Below, piece by piece: positions 41,262 to 57,213 of a stretch of DNA of 64,000 nt (its first letter is position 1; every line of letters begins with the position of its first letter). The notes beneath the pieces were generated by a model. That model had not been told where the DNA came from. It saw only the letters and a list, made by a program, of their open reading frames with translations, and searched no databases. The DNA is from Tepidimonas fonticaldi (GTDB lineage: Bacteria; Pseudomonadota; Gammaproteobacteria; Burkholderiales; Burkholderiaceae_C), in NCBI RefSeq assembly GCF_007556755.1, contig NZ_VJOO01000002.1, forward strand, positions 62,001 to 126,000, written 5' to 3'. A program made the position numbers and the translations under genes.

Positions 41262-42359
41262 GTGAACGTTGCGCCCCTGCGATTGGGTTCGATGGCCCTG
41301 TCGATGTCGATCGCGTTGCTGCTGGCCGGCTGCCAGCGCGCCGAAGCCCCCCGCGGCGAGGCCGCTCCCGCCGTAGTGGCCACCGCCCCGGTGGAGCCGT
41401 TGGGCGCTGCGGGCCTCGGGCTGTCGGGCACGGTGCGCGCGCGGGTGGAAGCGCCGCTGGCCTTTCAGGTGGGCGGGCGCATCGCCGCACGCCGCGTGGA
41501 CGCGGGCCAGAGCGTGCAGGCCGGCCAGGTGCTGTTCGAGCTGGACCCGTCCGATCTGGAGCAGGCGGTGCGCGCCGCCGAGGCCGATGCGGCGGCCGCC
41601 GAGGCTGCGCTGCGCACCGCGCAGGCCGACCTGGAGCGCGTGCGGGCGCTGGCTGCTCAGGGCTTCGTCAGCACTCAGGCCACCGACCGCGCGCAACTCG
41701 CCACGCGCGAAGCCACAGCACGGCGCGATGCGGCGCAGGCGCGGCTGGCCCAGGTGCGCAACGGCCGCGCCTACGCGCAGCTGCGCGCGCCCGCTGCCGG
41801 CGTCGTGACCGACGTCACCGGCCAGCCCGGCCAGGTGGTGGCGGCGGGCCAGCCGGTGGCTACCCTCGCCCAGGCCGGCGCACGCGAGGTGGAGGTGTTT
41901 TTCCCGGATACGGTGGCGCCCCCTGCGGCGGGGCAGGCGCGGCTGCCGGATGGGCGCACGGTGGCGCTCGCGCTGCGCGAGGCCGCACCGATGGTGGATA
42001 CGCTCGCACGCACACGCCGCGCGCGTTACCGCGCCGATGGCCTGCCGCCCGAGCTGCCGCTGGGCAGCGTCGTGACGACGCAGTTCGCGCTGCCGGGCCC
42101 GGGCACCACCGCGCCGGCCGATGGTGCCAGCTCGGTGGCGACCTGGCGCGTGCCGGTGGGCGCGCTGGATGAACGCGCCGAGGGCCCGCGCGTCTGGCGC
42201 GTGCGCGACGGCAAGCTGGAAGCGGTGCCGGTGCGCGTGCTGCGGGTGGACGACCGCCACGCGGTGGTGGCCGCACCGCTGCAAGCCGGCGAGCGCGTCG
42301 TGGCGCTGGGCACGCACCTGCTGCAGCCCGGCATGGCGGTGCAGGAGCGCGCACGATGA
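41262..42359 (+). CDS. RND efflux periplasmic adaptor lipoprotein (HlyD/MFP family)
   Basis: The 365-residue protein starts with a lipoprotein signal ending in LLLAGC (lipobox). It then has the adaptor pattern: lipoyl half-motif LAFQVGGRIAARRVDAGQSV, a helical hairpin rich in Ala (AEADAAAAEAALRTAQADLE), RAPAAGVVTDV and a beta-barrel domain. The start is GTG at 41262 with GGAGG 8 nt upstream. It overlaps the RND gene by ATGA (42356-42359). It bridges the inner-membrane pump to an outer-membrane channel. No TolC-like gene is in the window. Confidence 0.92.
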   Translation: MNVAPLRLGSMALSMSIALLLAGCQRAEAPRGEAAPAVVATAPVEPLGAAGLGLSGTVRARVEAPLAFQVGGRIAARRVDAGQSVQAGQVLFELDPSDLEQAVRAAEADAAAAEAALRTAQADLERVRALAAQGFVSTQATDRAQLATREATARRDAAQARLAQVRNGRAYAQLRAPAAGVVTDVTGQPGQVVAAGQPVATLAQAGAREVEVFFPDTVAPPAAGQARLPDGRTVALALREAAPMVDTLARTRRARYRADGLPPELPLGSVVTTQFALPGPGTTAPADGASSVATWRVPVGALDERAEGPRVWRVRDGKLEAVPVRVLRVDDRHAVVAAPLQAGERVVALGTHLLQPGMAVQERAR

Positions 42360-45300
42360 GCTTTCCGAACCTGTCGGCACTTGCGGTGCGCGAGCGCGCC
42401 GTGACGCTGTTCTTCCTGATCCTGTCGGTGCTGGGCGGCATCTACGCCTTCGCGACGCTGGGCCGCGCGGAAGACCCGGCCTTCACCGTGCGCGTGATGC
42501 AGGTCCACGTGGCCTGGCCCGGGGCCACGCCGCAACAGCTGCAGGAGCAGGTGGTGGACCGGCTGGAGAAGAAGATCCAGGAGGTCGAATTCCTCTACCG
42601 CATCGAGACGACGATCCGCCCCGGGCAGGCCACGCTGCAGGTGGAGTTCCACGACTACACGCCGCAGGCGCGCGTGCCGGAGCTGTTCTACCAGGTGCGC
42701 AAGCGCATGTGGGACGCACAGCGCGAAATGCCCGCCGGCGTGATCGGCCCGGTGGCCAACGACGACTTCGCCGATGTCTATTTCAGCCTGCTGGCGCTGA
42801 CCGCGCCCAAGCTGCCGCACGACGAACTGGTGCGCGAGGCCGAGCGGCTGCGCGACGAGATCCAGCGCATCGAAGGCGTGCACAAGGCGCTGCTGCTGGG
42901 CGAGCGAACCCAACGCATGTACGTGGAATTCGACAACGCGCGGCTGGTCAACCTGGGCCTGTCGCCGCAGGCCATCTTCGAGGCCATCGACGCCAGCAAC
43001 CGGCTGGTGCCCACCGGCCGGCTAGAGACCCATGGCCCGCGCCTGCACATCCGGCTCGACGCCGACCTCTCGGACCCCGAAGCACTGGCGCAACTGCCGA
43101 TCCGCGCCGGCGGCAAGGTGATACGCCTGGGCGACATCGCCACCATCCGCCGCGGCTACGAGGATCCGCCCGGCTACCTGGTGCGCGCGCGCGGGCAGGA
43201 CGCGGTGCTGATCGGCGTTGTCATGAACAAAGGGGAAAACGGCTTGCAGCTCGGCGAGCGCCTGCACGCCTATCTGGAGCGCGAGAAGGCCGAGCTGCCG
43301 CTGGGGCTGGAGCTGACGCAGCTGACCAACCAGGCCGACGCCATCGCCAAGGCGGTGAACCTGTTCCAGATCAAGTTCCTGGTGGCGGTGGCGGTGGTGA
43401 TGGGCGTGAGCATGCTGGCCATCGGGCTGCGCGCTGGCCTGATCGTCGGCATCGCGGTGCCGGTGACGCTGGGCCTGAGCTTCGTGGTCTTCAAGGCCAT
43501 GGGCATCAACCTGGACCGCATCACGCTGGGGGCGCTGATCATCTCGCTGGGTCTGCTGGTGGACGACGCCATCATCGCCGTCGAGATGATGCTGGTGAAG
43601 ATGGAAGAAGGCTGGGACCGCATCCGCGCCGCCGCCCACGCCTGGAACGTGACCGCCACGCCGATGCTGTTTGGCACGCTGGTGACGGTGGCGGGCTTTT
43701 TGCCCATCGGCTTTGCGCGCTCGGGCGTGGGCGAATACGCCGGCAACATCTTCTGGGTGTTGGGCGTGAGCCTGCTGGTGTCGTGGCTGGTGGCGGTCAC
43801 CTTCACGCCCTACCTGGGCGTGAAGATGTTGCGCGACGTCCCGCCCGAAGCGCGCCACGGCCATGACCAGCTGTACCAGACGCCGGCGTACCAGCGGCTG
43901 CGCCGCGTGGTGGCCTGGTGCGTGACGCAGCGCAAGACCGTGGTGGCCACCACCGTGGCGCTGCTGGTGCTGGCCGCCGTGGGCATGGCCAAGGTGGTGC
44001 CCAAGCAGTTCTTTCCCAGCAGCGACCGTTCCGAAGTGCTGGTCAGCGTCTATTTGCCGCAGGGCACGAGCGTGCGCGTCACCGATCAGACCGTGCGGCG
44101 GCTGGAGGCGATCCTGGCGCCGATGCCGGAGGTCAAGACGCTGTCGGCCTACGTCGGAGCGGGGGCACCGCGCTTTTTCATCTCGGCCAACCCCGAGCCG
44201 CCAAACCCGGCGTTTGGCAAGCTCATCGTCGTCGCCCACGACGAAGCGGCGCGCGACCGTATCATCGCGACGCTCGAAGAACACATCCGCAACGGCGAAT
44301 TCGCCGAGGCGCGCATCCGCGTGGCGCGGCTGTTGTACGGGCCGCCGGTGGCCTGGCCGGTGCAGTTCCGCGTCTTTGGCCCCGACCCGGTGCAGCTGCG
44401 CGCCATCGGGCACCGTGTGCGCGAGATCATGGCCGCCAACCCGCATGTGGTCGATGCGCACCTGGAGTGGGACGAGCGCGTCCCGGTGCTGGCGCTGCGC
44501 ACCGACCCCGACCGCTTGCGGCTGATGGGCCTGACGCCCCAGGACGTGGCGCAACAACTGCAAACCCTGCTGGAGGGCGCGCCGGTGACGCAACTGCGCG
44601 TGGGCAACCGCACGGTAGAGCTGACCGCGCGCGGCGCGCTGCAGGGCGGCCGCGTCAGCGCCGACACCTTGGGGGCGCTGGAAGTGCTCAACCGTGACGG
44701 CCGCAAAATCCCGGTGGCGCAATTGGGCACGCTCGAGGTGCGCTACGAAGAGCCCGTCATCAAGCGCTACAACCGCGAGCCGTTCGTGGCCGTGCAGGCC
44801 GAGGTGCGCGGCGCCCAGCCCAACGACGTCACGGCGGCGGTCTGGCAGGCGCTCGAGCCGCTGCGCGCCGAACTCCCGCCGGGCTACCGCGTGGCCATCG
44901 GCGGCTCGGTGGAGCAGTCCGAGAAGGCCAACCTCTCGATCCAGAAGCTGCAGCCGCTGATGGTGGCGGCGATGCTGGTCTTCATCATGCTGCAGATGCG
45001 CTCGTTCGCCGGCACCTTCATGGTCGTGGCCACCGCACCGCTGGGGCTGATCGGCGCGGTGCTGGCGCTGCTGGTGTTCTGGCAGCCGTTCGGCTTCGTG
45101 GCGCTGCTGGGGCTGACGGGCCTGGCGGGCATCCTGATGCGCAACACGCTGATCCTGACGCAGCAGGTGGCCGACAACTTCGGAGCCGGCATGGCCGCCT
45201 TCGACGCCGTGGTCGAAGCGGCGGTGCAGCGCGCGCGGCCGGTGGTGCTGACCGCCCTGGCTGCGGTGCTGGCCTTCGTGCCGCTGACGCACGACAGCTT

Positions 45301-45418
45301 CTGGGGGCCGCTGGCCTACGTGCTGATCGGCGGTGTGGCCGTCGGCACGGTGATCACCCTGCTGTTCGTGCCGGCGCTGTACGCGCTGTGGTTCCGCATC
45401 CGGCCGGCGGCGGCCTGA
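42356..45418 (+). CDS. RND-family efflux permease
   Basis: The 1,020-residue protein has the duplicated RND layout of 12 membrane segments and two large periplasmic loops. The proton-relay aspartates are in the fourth membrane helix, SLGLLVDDAIIAVEMM. The N-terminus ERAVTLFFLILSVLGGIYAF and the GRAEDPAFTVRVM segment recall the AcrB/CusA-like subgroup with small-molecule substrates. It lacks heavy-metal-type motifs that I can recognise. It is translationally coupled to the adaptor gene and controlled by the divergent TetR. Confidence 0.93.
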   Translation: MSFPNLSALAVRERAVTLFFLILSVLGGIYAFATLGRAEDPAFTVRVMQVHVAWPGATPQQLQEQVVDRLEKKIQEVEFLYRIETTIRPGQATLQVEFHDYTPQARVPELFYQVRKRMWDAQREMPAGVIGPVANDDFADVYFSLLALTAPKLPHDELVREAERLRDEIQRIEGVHKALLLGERTQRMYVEFDNARLVNLGLSPQAIFEAIDASNRLVPTGRLETHGPRLHIRLDADLSDPEALAQLPIRAGGKVIRLGDIATIRRGYEDPPGYLVRARGQDAVLIGVVMNKGENGLQLGERLHAYLEREKAELPLGLELTQLTNQADAIAKAVNLFQIKFLVAVAVVMGVSMLAIGLRAGLIVGIAVPVTLGLSFVVFKAMGINLDRITLGALIISLGLLVDDAIIAVEMMLVKMEEGWDRIRAAAHAWNVTATPMLFGTLVTVAGFLPIGFARSGVGEYAGNIFWVLGVSLLVSWLVAVTFTPYLGVKMLRDVPPEARHGHDQLYQTPAYQRLRRVVAWCVTQRKTVVATTVALLVLAAVGMAKVVPKQFFPSSDRSEVLVSVYLPQGTSVRVTDQTVRRLEAILAPMPEVKTLSAYVGAGAPRFFISANPEPPNPAFGKLIVVAHDEAARDRIIATLEEHIRNGEFAEARIRVARLLYGPPVAWPVQFRVFGPDPVQLRAIGHRVREIMAANPHVVDAHLEWDERVPVLALRTDPDRLRLMGLTPQDVAQQLQTLLEGAPVTQLRVGNRTVELTARGALQGGRVSADTLGALEVLNRDGRKIPVAQLGTLEVRYEEPVIKRYNREPFVAVQAEVRGAQPNDVTAAVWQALEPLRAELPPGYRVAIGGSVEQSEKANLSIQKLQPLMVAAMLVFIMLQMRSFAGTFMVVATAPLGLIGAVLALLVFWQPFGFVALLGLTGLAGILMRNTLILTQQVADNFGAGMAAFDAVVEAAVQRARPVVLTALAAVLAFVPLTHDSFWGPLAYVLIGGVAVGTVITLLFVPALYALWFRIRPAAA

Positions 45419-45419
45419 C

Positions 45420-45992
45420 TCACTCCAGGCTGAGGACCAGCCGCTTTCCCAGCGCGGCGGCGGCGCGCTCCAACTGCTTGAGGGTGGGGTTGCCGGGGCG
45501 GGTCAGCCGCTGCGCCGCCGGCCAGGAGGCGCCCATGGCGCGGGCCAGCTCCGACAGGCTGTGCCCCTGCCGGGCAAAGTGGATCAAGAGCGCGGCCTGC
45601 ACCGGCGCGTCGGGCAGCGCCACCGGGCGGCCATCGGCTGGCGACGGCGGCGGGATGTCCTCACCCTGCTCCAGGCGGACCGCCAGCACGCCGGTGAGCA
45701 CCTCGGCGGCGTTGAAGGCTGCCTGCTCTTCGGTGTCGCCCTCGGTGAAGGCTTCCTCCAGATCGACGAACTGAACGAGAAAGCCGCCTTCGGGCTGCGG
45801 CTTCAAGGGCTTGACTCCGCTTTGCCGTTCGATGGCCTTGACGAGACCGGATGAGAGGCCGCGGCTGCCGCGCACGGGCACAGGCACGCTGCGCGGCGCG
45901 CCCAGCTTGACGAGGATGTGGTGGCTTCCCTGGATGCGCGCCACGCGCCATCCGGCTTGCCCCAGCCGCCGGATGACCTCCTTGCCGCCCAT
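45420..45992 (-). CDS. HicA-HicB fusion: toxin and antitoxin in a single open frame
   Basis: The 190-residue frame begins as a HicA-type mRNA interferase (MGGKEVIRRLGQAGWRVARI, then GSHH with the catalytic His, residues 1-62). It runs without a stop into a HicB-type antitoxin (GGFLVQFVDLEEAFTEGDT, residues 68-110, then an XRE-like C-terminal DNA-binding part LSELARAMGASWPAAQRL, and AALGKRLVLSL). Normally these are two overlapping or adjacent genes. A TTG at codon 64 could restart HicB separately. The ATG at 45992 lacks a strong ribosome-binding site. It is convergent with the RND gene, 1 bp away. Confidence 0.75.
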   Translation of the reverse strand: MGGKEVIRRLGQAGWRVARIQGSHHILVKLGAPRSVPVPVRGSRGLSSGLVKAIERQSGVKPLKPQPEGGFLVQFVDLEEAFTEGDTEEQAAFNAAEVLTGVLAVRLEQGEDIPPPSPADGRPVALPDAPVQAALLIHFARQGHSLSELARAMGASWPAAQRLTRPGNPTLKQLERAAAALGKRLVLSLE

Positions 45993-46039
45993 CTTTGAAT
46001 GATAGATCACCAAAGGTAGTGCGCGACCCCGTCCGCTGA

Positions 46040-49874
<3,835 letters not shown>

Positions 49875-49878
<4 letters not shown>

Positions 49879-50090
49879 CGCCGCCGCAGGCCCACCCGCT
49901 CGACGAGGCGCTGCGCACGGCCCTGCGCGACGCGCTGCCGGAGGCGACGCTGGCCTGGCTGCACGGCAGCGCGGCGCGCGACGCCTGGCGCCTGTGGGCG
50001 CGCGTGCTGCGCGACTGGCAGGACCTGCAGCCGGCCCGCCGCGCCGCGCTGCGCGCGCTCGCCACCGAGCTGCAGGAGGCCGCCGCGTGA
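49875..50090 (+). CDS. Small hypothetical protein
   Basis: The 71-residue protein begins at an ATG overlapping the kdsA stop (ATGA), which suggests translational coupling. It is rich in Ala, Arg, Leu and Trp ([20 protein letters not shown]) and looks helical, with no signal peptide. A further 27-codon frame starting with an overlapping GTG (50087-50170) runs up to the DUF1330 start, but support for it is weak. The function is unknown. Confidence 0.5.
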
Positions 50091-51824
<1,734 letters not shown>

Positions 51825-51835
51825 TCCCCCCGACC

Positions 51836-52153
51836 ATGCGTGCCCGCTGGGTCACGGCCTTGTTGCTCGGACTGCTGGCCGTGATCCACGTGCAAATCTG
51901 GTTTGGCCGGGGCAGCGTGGCGCAGGTGGATGCGCTGCGCCGCGAGCTGGCTGAGCAGGAACAGGCCAACGAAGCCGCCCGGCTGCGCAACGAACGCCTG
52001 GCGGCCGAGGTTCAGGACCTGCACGAGGGCGTCGAGACGGTCGAGGAAATTGCCCGGCAGGAGTTGGGCATGCTCAAGCCCAACGAAATCTTCGTGCAGA
52101 TTCAGGGACCGGGGAGCGCCCGGCCGACGGGTGGCTCGGCCCCCCCGCGGTGA
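51836..52153 (+). CDS. ftsB: Cell division protein FtsB
   Basis: The 105-residue bitopic protein has a membrane segment at about residues 7-22 (TALLLGLLAVIHVQIWFG) and a periplasmic coiled coil (VDALRRELAEQEQANEAARL). The end EEIARQELGMLKPNEIFVQI is typical. FtsB joins FtsQ and FtsL in the divisome and activates septal peptidoglycan synthesis. Its position after eno is the usual one in proteobacteria. Confidence 0.94.
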   Translation: MRARWVTALLLGLLAVIHVQIWFGRGSVAQVDALRRELAEQEQANEAARLRNERLAAEVQDLHEGVETVEEIARQELGMLKPNEIFVQIQGPGSARPTGGSAPPR

Positions 52154-52198
52154 ACGCCCCGGTAAACGCCGCGCCGCGCTAACGCCTGTGCGCCGGCG

Positions 52199-53182
52199 TC
52201 ACTGCATGCGGTCGGAGCCCGGCGGCTGCTGGTCCTGCGTCAGGAACAGGCGGGCGGCATCGACGGGGTCGAAGCGGTAGTGCAACCCGCAAAAATCGCA
52301 CCCCACATCGACTTCCCCCTGCTCGGCCAGGATGGCCTCGACCTCCTCCACGCCCAGGCCGCGCAGCATGGCCCCCACCCGCTCGCGCGAGCAGGTGCAG
52401 CCAAAGCGCGGATGCGCCTGGGCCGCCGAGGACGGCGCCAGACGCAGCAGGTTCTCCTGCCAAAACAGGCGATGCAGGATGGCGTCGGCATCCAGCCCGA
52501 GCAACTCCTGGCGCGTCAGGCTGCTGGCCAGCGTCGCGATGCGGTGAAAGTCCTCGTTCGCCCCGAGCGCATCGGACTCGTGCGCCACGGCCGCCGTGCC
52601 GGACAGGTTGGCTTGCCCCATGGCCGGCATGCGCTGAATCAGCAAGCCCGCCGCGATCGACGCATCCGCGGCCAGCACCAGCCGGGTGTCCAACTGCTCG
52701 CTCTGCTGCATGTAGTGGCCGATGACGTCGCTCAAGCGCTCCAGCGGGCGCCCGGCCGCATCGCTCAGGGGCACGACGCCCTGATAGGGCTGCTGCCCCG
52801 GCAGGCGTTCGCGCGGATCCAGCGTGATCGCGCAGCGCCCCTGCCCCAGCACATTCACCATGTGCGACAGCGGCACCCCGGGCGCCACCTCCCCCCGCAC
52901 CGAGGCCGTCGCGCGAAACGACAGGTCGGGCTGCACCTCGGCCACGGCCACCTTGACCGGCCCATCGCCAAAGATCTGCAACACCAGCGCCCCGGCGAAC
53001 TTGATGTTGCTGTGCAGCAGCACCGCCGCGGCCGTCATCTCGCCCAGCAGTTCGGTCACGGCAGGGGGGTAGCCGCCCGCAGCCTGGCGCCGGCGCAACA
53101 ACTCCTGCCAGCCATCGGTCAGGCGCACCAGGGCCCCGCGCACGGGCACGCCGTCGAACAGAAATTTGTGCAGTTCGGACAC
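52199..53182 (-). CDS. hslO: Redox-regulated chaperone Hsp33
   Basis: The 327-residue holdase is activated when its zinc-bound cysteines are oxidised. The N-terminal domain starts SELHKFLFDGVPVRGALVRL. The C-terminal zinc site has the CxC pair in FGCTCSRERV and the CxxC pair in VGCDFCGLHYRF. The start is GTG at 53182 with GAGGGG upstream. It lies 9 bp after the gamma-carbonic anhydrase gene on the same strand. Confidence 0.95.
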   Translation of the reverse strand: MSELHKFLFDGVPVRGALVRLTDGWQELLRRRQAAGGYPPAVTELLGEMTAAAVLLHSNIKFAGALVLQIFGDGPVKVAVAEVQPDLSFRATASVRGEVAPGVPLSHMVNVLGQGRCAITLDPRERLPGQQPYQGVVPLSDAAGRPLERLSDVIGHYMQQSEQLDTRLVLAADASIAAGLLIQRMPAMGQANLSGTAAVAHESDALGANEDFHRIATLASSLTRQELLGLDADAILHRLFWQENLLRLAPSSAAQAHPRFGCTCSRERVGAMLRGLGVEEVEAILAEQGEVDVGCDFCGLHYRFDPVDAARLFLTQDQQPPGSDRMQ

Positions 53183-53191
53183 GCGCGCCCC

Positions 53192-53716
53192 TCAACCGAT
53201 GCGCTTGAGGCCGGTCCGAAAACGCCGCGCGTTTTCGATGTAGTGGCGCGCACTCCAACGCAGCCCCTCGATCTGCTCCGGCGTGAGCTGGCGCACCACC
53301 TTCGCCGGGCTACCCAGGATCATCGACCCATCGGGGAATTCCTTGCCCTCGGTCACCAGCGCGCCAGCGCCCACCAGACAATGCCGCCCGATGCGCGCGC
53401 CGTTGAGCACCACCGCGCCGATGCCGATGAGCGACTCGTCACCGATGGTGCAGCCGTGCAGCATGACCTGGTGCCCCACCGTGACATGCTCGCCGATAGT
53501 CAGCGGATAGCCCACGTCCGCATGCAGCACGCTGCCATCCTGGATGTTGCTGCCGCGACCGACCGTGATGGGGTCGGTGTCGCCGCGCAGAACCGCGCCG
53601 AACCAGACGCTGGCGTCCTCCGCCAGGGTGACGCGGCCCATCACGCGGGCCGTGTCGGCCACGAACACCGACGGGTGCACGTCGGGGACGATGTCGTCGA
53701 GTTGGTAGATGCTCAT
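53192..53716 (-). CDS. Gamma-carbonic anhydrase-like protein (YrdA/PaaY family)
   Basis: The 174-residue left-handed beta-helix protein has hexapeptide repeats. The metal histidines lie in [20 protein letters not shown] and MLHGCTIGD, and [10 protein letters not shown] is the typical C-terminal turn. Many members bind zinc and form trimers. Some hydrate CO2 and others hydrolyse thioesters. It is divergent from the DUF455 gene with a 16-bp gap. Confidence 0.91.
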   Translation of the reverse strand: MSIYQLDDIVPDVHPSVFVADTARVMGRVTLAEDASVWFGAVLRGDTDPITVGRGSNIQDGSVLHADVGYPLTIGEHVTVGHQVMLHGCTIGDESLIGIGAVVLNGARIGRHCLVGAGALVTEGKEFPDGSMILGSPAKVVRQLTPEQIEGLRWSARHYIENARRFRTGLKRIG

Positions 53717-53732
53717 TTATAGAATTGTACGG

Positions 53733-54623
53733 ATGCATCCCCCCACGTCCACCGTGCCCGCCGCTGCCCCGACACTGGCGGAGGACGCCCGCGCCCAAGC
53801 CCTGCACTGGCTCACGGAATCCGACCCCGACGCCAAAGTCCGCGGCGTGCAAGCCCTCTGGCAGCGCGTCCAGGCCGATGCCGAGGCCAGCCGGCCGTGT
53901 GCCGATCCCGGCACCATCTGGAGCCCGCCCACAGACCGCCCCCTGCCGGGTCGGCCGGCCCGCCCGCCGTTGATCGAGCCCGGCGCGGTGCCGCCACGCT
54001 CACCGTTCACCGTGGAGGGGCACGCCGCCCTGATCCACGCCATCTGCCACATCGAATTCAACGCCATCAACCTGGCACTGGACGCGGTGTGGCGCTTTCC
54101 CGGCATGCCCGAGGCGTTTTACCGCGACTGGTTGCGCGTCGCCGCCGAAGAGGCGGAGCACTTCACCCTGTTGCGCGACCACCTGCGCGGCCTGAACGGC
54201 CCCGACGGGCGCCGCTGGGACTACGGCGACTTCGAGGCGCACGACGGCCTGTGGACCATGTGCGACAAGACCGCGGACGACATCGTCGCGCGCATGGCGC
54301 TCGTACCCCGCACGCTGGAGGCCCGAGGGCTGGACGCCACCCCGCTCATCCAGGCCAAGCTGCGCCGCGCCGGCACGCCCACGGCCTTGCAGGCGTGCGC
54401 GATCCTCGACATCATCCTGCGCGACGAGGTGGGCCACGTGGCCATCGGCAACCGGTGGTACCGCTGGCTGTGCGAACGGGCGGGGCTGGATCCGGTGGAG
54501 CATTACCGGCAGTTGGCGCGCCGTTACCGCGCCCCACGCCTCAAGCCGCCGTACAACACCGAAGCCCGGCTGCGCGCCGGCTTCAGCGCCGCCGAGCTGG
54601 CTTATCTCAACCAGGCAGTCTGA
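53733..54623 (+). CDS. DUF455 ferritin-like protein
   Basis: The 296-residue protein belongs to the DUF455 ferritin-like family. The four-helix bundle carries likely di-metal ligands in [32 protein letters not shown] and [14 protein letters not shown]. The exact oxidase or hydroxylase role is unknown. The ATG at 53733 gives [11 protein letters not shown]. Its 3' end overlaps the convergent chemoreceptor gene by 17 bp. Confidence 0.9.
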   Translation: MHPPTSTVPAAAPTLAEDARAQALHWLTESDPDAKVRGVQALWQRVQADAEASRPCADPGTIWSPPTDRPLPGRPARPPLIEPGAVPPRSPFTVEGHAALIHAICHIEFNAINLALDAVWRFPGMPEAFYRDWLRVAAEEAEHFTLLRDHLRGLNGPDGRRWDYGDFEAHDGLWTMCDKTADDIVARMALVPRTLEARGLDATPLIQAKLRRAGTPTALQACAILDIILRDEVGHVAIGNRWYRWLCERAGLDPVEHYRQLARRYRAPRLKPPYNTEARLRAGFSAAELAYLNQAV

Positions 54624-56211
54624 GGATGGGGAGCTGAGCCGCGTTGGACGGTTCGTTGGGTTCGGCACCCAGAACGAAGCCCTGCACCGCCTCGCCCAGC
54701 CGCGCAGCCTCCTGCGACAAAGCGGTGGCTGCTACCGCCGTCTGTTCCACCAACGCCGCATTGTGTTGGGTGTCCTGATCAAGGATCGACAGCGTACCGT
54801 TGATGTCGGCAACCGACGCCGCCTGTCGCTGACTCACCCCGTGCATGTGGTTCATGGCCTCGTGCAGCAGCAGCACATCGTTCCGCAGGCGCTCGATCAC
54901 TTGACCAGCCAACCCCACCTGGGCCGTTCCTTGATTGACTGCCTGGACACTGGCCTCGATGAGGCGCTTGATCTCGCTGGCCGCCTGGGCACTGCGTTGT
55001 GCGAGTTGGCGAACTTCTCCGGCCACCACTGCAAAACCTCGTCCTGCCTCGCCCGCACGCGCCGCCTCCACCGCTGCATTCAGGGCCAGAATGTTGGTTT
55101 GAAACGCTAAACTGTCGATCACGCCCGTGATGTCGGCGATGCGCTCGCTGGCGTGCGCCGCCGCCTGGATCGACTGCACCGCCTGCCGGGTTTGCTGACC
55201 GCCCTCCTCAGCCGAGGCAGCTGCGCGCTGTGCTGCGGCCAGCGCCTGCTGCGCAGCCTCAGACAGCGCCTGCCACTCATGGGTGGTTTGTTGCATGCGG
55301 GCCGCTGTCTGTTGCAGGCGCGCGGCCGTGCGCTCGGTGCGCCCCGATAGGTCTTGATTGCCCGCAGCAATCTCGGCAGCAGCCCCATGAACCCGCATAG
55401 CCCCATCCCGGACCTGGCGAACCACCCGCGCCAACTGCTCGCGCATCGCCTCCAGCGCACGCAACAACGTCCCAAACTCGTCTTGCCGTGTCGCCCGTAG
55501 CGCCTGAGACAGATCACCACTGGCGATTTCGTGCGCGCACTGCAGCGAACGCTGCAACGGCAGCCGAATGTGTCGAATGAGAAAGAACGCTCCCGCCACG
55601 ATCGCCCCCATCAACAGCGCGATCATCGTGGCCCCGAAAAACAGTGTCACCATGCGCTGGGCGCGAATGTCGAGCTGGATGTCGTCCAACAACCTGCGTT
55701 GCGCCCGGGCATGCTGATCCAGCGCCTGGAGCATGGCACGCACCACGGGCGCATAGCGTTGCTCGGCCGCCAGCAGCGCCCCTTCGGTGGAGCCGTCACG
55801 GTACAGGCGCAACACGCCAGCCAATTCGCTTTGCGCCTGCTGCTGTAGCGCCAGGATGCGCTCGACGGCCTCGCGCTGCTGCGTTTCTTCGGCCAGGGCC
55901 TGTACCCGCTGCTGCCAGTGCATGGCCTGCTCGGCTGCCTGCCATGCCGTGGCGCGCTGCAAGGCCGCGGCAACCGGATCGCCGGCCATGGCCGCCCCCA
56001 CCTCTGCCAACAGTCGCGCCTCACTGAGTGCTGCCCATTGGGCGGCGGCAAACACGCGATCGGTCTGCTCTGCCACTTGTGTCTGCGCCGTGTGCGTCGA
56101 CCGCACCGAGCGCACGATCACGGCGGCGACCACCGTGGTCAACGTCAACAGCAGCACCGCCACCCCGACCCACAGCTTGGTCGCCATGGGCCAATCCCGG
56201 ATTTTTCGCAT
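54607..56211 (-). CDS. Methyl-accepting chemotaxis protein
   Basis: The 534-residue receptor has a first membrane segment (about 14-34), a periplasmic four-helix-type domain (about 35-185) rich in Gln and Ala, a second membrane segment, HAMP, and the signalling domain with the hairpin tip [23 protein letters not shown] at about residues 370-392. There is no C-terminal NWETF-type CheR/CheB tether. The ATG at 56211 has GGAG 4 nt upstream. An in-frame GTG at 56229 is less likely. The ligand is unknown. Confidence 0.92.
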   Translation of the reverse strand: MRKIRDWPMATKLWVGVAVLLLTLTTVVAAVIVRSVRSTHTAQTQVAEQTDRVFAAAQWAALSEARLLAEVGAAMAGDPVAAALQRATAWQAAEQAMHWQQRVQALAEETQQREAVERILALQQQAQSELAGVLRLYRDGSTEGALLAAEQRYAPVVRAMLQALDQHARAQRRLLDDIQLDIRAQRMVTLFFGATMIALLMGAIVAGAFFLIRHIRLPLQRSLQCAHEIASGDLSQALRATRQDEFGTLLRALEAMREQLARVVRQVRDGAMRVHGAAAEIAAGNQDLSGRTERTAARLQQTAARMQQTTHEWQALSEAAQQALAAAQRAAASAEEGGQQTRQAVQSIQAAAHASERIADITGVIDSLAFQTNILALNAAVEAARAGEAGRGFAVVAGEVRQLAQRSAQAASEIKRLIEASVQAVNQGTAQVGLAGQVIERLRNDVLLLHEAMNHMHGVSQRQAASVADINGTLSILDQDTQHNAALVEQTAVAATALSQEAARLGEAVQGFVLGAEPNEPSNAAQLPILRLPG

Positions 56212-56304
56212 ACCTCTCCAAAAAAGCACGACCGTTCGTTCGATGGAGAAGTTTAGCCCGCAGGATCTGCACGCCCTGTCGGTGTTTACCCGGATAGGAG
56301 CTGC

Positions 56305-57213
56305 TCACCCCCCACCGCGCGGATGGTGCCGCGCATGCAGGGCCTTGAGCCGCTCGCGGGCCACATACGTGTAGATGGTGGTGGTGGAGATGTCCGCATG
56401 CCCCAGCAACAACTGCACCGCGCGCAGATCGGCGCCGTGGTTGAGCAGGTGGGTGGCAAAAGCGTGGCGCAGGGTGTGCGGTGACAGCGGTGCGGCGATG
56501 CCAGCCTGGCGGGCATAGCGCTTGACCAGCATCCAAAACATGACCCGGGTCATGGCCTCGCCGTGGCGTTCGGTGACGAACACGTCATCGCCCGTGCGGC
56601 CTGCCATCAGCACCGGGCGCCCCTGGGTCAGGTAGCGCCGCAGCCAGTCCGCCGCCACATCGCCAAACGGCACCAGCCGCTGCTTGTCCCCCTTGCCCGT
56701 GACGCGCACCACCTGGTCGGGCAAGCTCACCTCGAACAGCCGCAGCGCCACCAGCTCGCTGACGCGCAACCCGCTGGCATACATCAGCTCCAGCATCGCG
56801 CGGTCGCGCAGGCCCAGCGGCTGGGCGGTATCCGGGGCCGCCAGCAGGGCTTCGACCTGGGCCTCGGTCAGCGTCTTGGGCACGCGCAACAAGCGCTTGG
56901 CGGACAGCAGCGCGAGCGTGGGGTCGGCCTGCAGCAAGCCCTCGCGCAGCGCCCAGCGGTAAAAGCGCCGAAAGACCGCCAACCGTCGGTTGCTGGAACT
57001 GACCCGGCTGCCCGGCAGCCGCTGCGCCATGTAGGCCTGCAGCTCGGCCGCGCCGGCCTGCAGCAGCCCTTTGCCCGTCGACGCCAGCCAGCCGCGAAAC
57101 CCCTGCAAATCGCTGCGGTAAGCGGCCAGGGTGCGCGCTGCCAGCCCGTCCTCCAGCCACAGGGCATCGATGAAACGGTCGACCACGGCATCATCGCCGG
57201 CTATCATCGCCAT
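56305..57213 (-). CDS. xerD: Site-specific tyrosine recombinase XerD
   Basis: The 302-residue recombinase resolves chromosome dimers at dif with XerC and FtsK. The N-terminal SAM-like domain ([20 protein letters not shown]) and the catalytic residues are present: Arg in [11 protein letters not shown], Lys in [30 protein letters not shown] and the Tyr nucleophile in [13 protein letters not shown]. The ATG at 57213 abuts the ATG of the divergent gloB gene in the sequence CATATG. A second ATG lies at 57207. Confidence 0.95.
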   Translation of the reverse strand: MAMIAGDDAVVDRFIDALWLEDGLAARTLAAYRSDLQGFRGWLASTGKGLLQAGAAELQAYMAQRLPGSRVSSSNRRLAVFRRFYRWALREGLLQADPTLALLSAKRLLRVPKTLTEAQVEALLAAPDTAQPLGLRDRAMLELMYASGLRVSELVALRLFEVSLPDQVVRVTGKGDKQRLVPFGDVAADWLRRYLTQGRPVLMAGRTGDDVFVTERHGEAMTRVMFWMLVKRYARQAGIAAPLSPHTLRHAFATHLLNHGADLRAVQLLLGHADISTTTIYTYVARERLKALHARHHPRGGG

